Below are positions 5,230 to 6,285 of a stretch of 6,285 nt of DNA, in pieces. The DNA is from Anaerolinea thermophila (GTDB taxonomy: Bacteria > Chloroflexota > Anaerolineae > Anaerolineales > DRKV01): NCBI GenBank assembly GCA_020722405.1, contig DYKW01000003.1:17178-23462 (forward strand). The letters are read 5' to 3'. The first letter of the stretch is position 1; every line of letters begins with the position of its first letter. The notes beneath the pieces were generated by a model. That model had not been told where the DNA came from and searched no databases. It saw only the letters and a program-made list of their open reading frames with translations. The position numbers and the translations under genes were made by a program.

Positions 5230-6285
5230 TCAGGTGATTTGAACGAGAATTTGCTCTGCCTGGTCATAGGCCTCCAAGGCTTCATCCAGGCGATCGGCGC
5301 GTACACAGGCATCACCAAGTGCTTGCCACAATTCAAAACTATCGGGATATTTGTGAAGTGCCCGCCGCAAGAGGTGAATGACTTCATCCAGCGCACCGCC
5401 GTTGCGAATGACGGGCTGCAAGATGCGAACGGCTTCTTCTGGCGTGCCGGCTTCGAGGGCACTTTGGGCATCGGGAAGTGGCATACCCGTAGGTGGCCGT
5501 CGATGTTTTTTCTCGGATGGAGGCATGACATACAGGAAGTTGCGTAATTCGGCAATGGTCATTGGGCCAATGCCGGCGACGGCTTCCAAATCATCCAGAC
5601 TTGTAAATGGGCCGTGTGCATCGCGATAAGTGACAATGGCCTGTGCCAGACGGAAGCCAATCCCCGGTAGGCGCTCAAGTTGTACTAGGGAGGCCTGGTT
5701 TAGATCCATTTTTTCTATGGATGCCTGACCGTCTTTATCCCACGATATGGGCGTGGTGGTGGCTTCTTCTTGTGGGGCTTCGCCCTCTAGCACCCATTCG
5801 GGCGGTGGTGGAAGGGGAACCTCTTCAGATGCTGGTGGGGGTGTCAAGATGCCAGCGGGAGATTCTTCGAAACTGGGTATCGACCTTGCTTCGGGCTGCG
5901 CGGGGACCACGGCTTCGCCCTCGCCAGGTGCGGCCGCTTCGACGCTGATTTCCGCTGCCGGTGCGGCTTCTTCTGCGCCCAATTCACTGAACCAATCGGG
6001 TAATTCTTCCGCGGGGGCGGCTTCGGCAGGCTCGGCCGCTTGTTCGGCGGCTTCTTCGCCGATTTCCTGCACCCACTTGGGGGCTTCGGTGGGACGCGCT
6101 TCGGGGCTGGTAAGCAGTTCTTCTTCGCTGACGCCTTGTTTGGCGGCCAGACCTTCTAGCCAGGCCATGGCGGCGTCCATGTCTTCGAAATCGGGCGGGG
6201 CTTCCAGTGCTGCTTCGGGCTGCGCGGGGACCACGGCTTCGCCCTCGCCAGGTGCGGCCGCTTCGACGCTGATTTCTGCGGCCGG
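5230..6285 (-). CDS. Partial HhH (ComEA-like) and TPR protein with acidic repeat region
   Basis: The frame is open through the right edge, so the N terminus is missing; 351 residues are visible, counted from the first codon at 6285. Residues 1-190 are low-complexity, rich in Ala, Glu and Pro, probably disordered, with short Trp motifs at W42, W71, W98 and W164. A 25-residue segment at 1-25 recurs at 109-133. Residues 194-253 form a ComEA-type helix-hairpin-helix domain (LNQASLVQLERLPGIGFRLA, then GPFTSLDDLEAVAGIGP), which in the family binds DNA without sequence specificity. Residues 270-348 form a TPR-like helical tail (YPDSFELWQALGDACVRADR and following). ComEA takes up DNA during competence, but this fusion is different and no competence genes are visible. 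Whether it is exported cannot be judged without the N terminus. The GTG at 6234 is an internal Val codon, not a start. Domain calls are firm; role is unknown. Confidence 0.85.
   Translation of the reverse strand, partial: PAAEISVEAAAPGEGEAVVPAQPEAALEAPPDFEDMDAAMAWLEGLAAKQGVSEEELLTSPEARPTEAPKWVQEIGEEAAEQAAEPAEAAPAEELPDWFSELGAEEAAPAAEISVEAAAPGEGEAVVPAQPEARSIPSFEESPAGILTPPPASEEVPLPPPPEWVLEGEAPQEEATTTPISWDKDGQASIEKMDLNQASLVQLERLPGIGFRLAQAIVTYRDAHGPFTSLDDLEAVAGIGPMTIAELRNFLYVMPPSEKKHRRPPTGMPLPDAQSALEAGTPEEAVRILQPVIRNGGALDEVIHLLRRALHKYPDSFELWQALGDACVRADRLDEALEAYDQAEQILVQIT
5887..5952. repeat. 66-bp direct repeat, inner copy
   Basis: This stretch is identical over 66 bases to 6211-6276, giving a period of 324 nt, or 108 codons. 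It codes in frame for part of the acidic segment containing EAAAPGEGEAVVPAQPEA. Matching continues for nine more bases with two mismatches, up to the window edge in the other copy. Confidence 0.9.
6211..6276. repeat. 66-bp direct repeat, edge copy
   Basis: This is the second copy of the 66-bp repeat, identical to 5887-5952 and next to the window edge. The identity at DNA level, including third codon positions, implies recent duplication or gene conversion. More copies of a 324-nt unit may lie beyond 6285. Confidence 0.9.

Noticed and set aside
5230..6234. Treating the GTG at 6234 as the start of the HhH/TPR gene
   Set aside because: The frame stays open for 17 more codons to the window edge, and that stretch repeats an internal coding segment exactly, so the gene clearly continues beyond the window.

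Overview
The window is a slice of bacterial chromosome with five protein genes, all on the minus strand. The last of them runs off the right edge. Gene content and intergenic style suggest a Chloroflexota bacterium, probably near Anaerolineae: a split TIGR03960/TIGR03936 radical SAM pair, a ComEA-type HhH plus TPR protein with a long Pro/Ala/Glu-rich repeat region, and gaps full of short degenerate repeats. This placement is inference from memory, not a search result. No phage, plasmid, transposase, CRISPR, tRNA or rRNA was seen.

In transcription order, right to left: (1) a partial gene, from beyond 6285 to 5230, encodes an acidic low-complexity repeat region, a helix-hairpin-helix DNA-binding domain and a TPR tail. 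(2) A gap at 5091-5229 carries two perfect hairpins. (3) ndk, nucleoside diphosphate kinase, lies at 5090-4641; its start is best placed at a GTG just inside a longer open frame. (4) A 178-nt gap, 4463-4640, holds a G-rich hairpin cluster, a likely ndk terminator and a perfect TATAAT box. (5) A two-gene unit follows: a 640-residue TIGR03960-family radical SAM protein (4462-2540), then a 215-residue DUF2344/TIGR03936 radical SAM-linked protein (2395-1748), separated by 144 nt. (6) A 602-nt gap, 1146-1747, is a mosaic of palindromes and short repeats and includes the likely promoter of the next gene. (7) A PrsW-family intramembrane metalloprotease lies at 1145-147. (8) Positions 1-146 hold no gene I can support.

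The genes do not form one pathway. ndk is housekeeping. The radical SAM pair is widespread in bacteria but has no established function to my knowledge. The PrsW protein probably cleaves a membrane protein such as an anti-sigma factor, but no sigma/anti-sigma pair is visible. The items most worth a second look are a C-terminal CX3CX2C cluster in the radical SAM protein, an exact 66-nt direct repeat with a 324-nt period in the HhH/TPR gene, repeated tryptophan motifs in that gene's acidic region, and a palindrome family found in two gaps with a possible third relative. I see no clear new multi-gene system.
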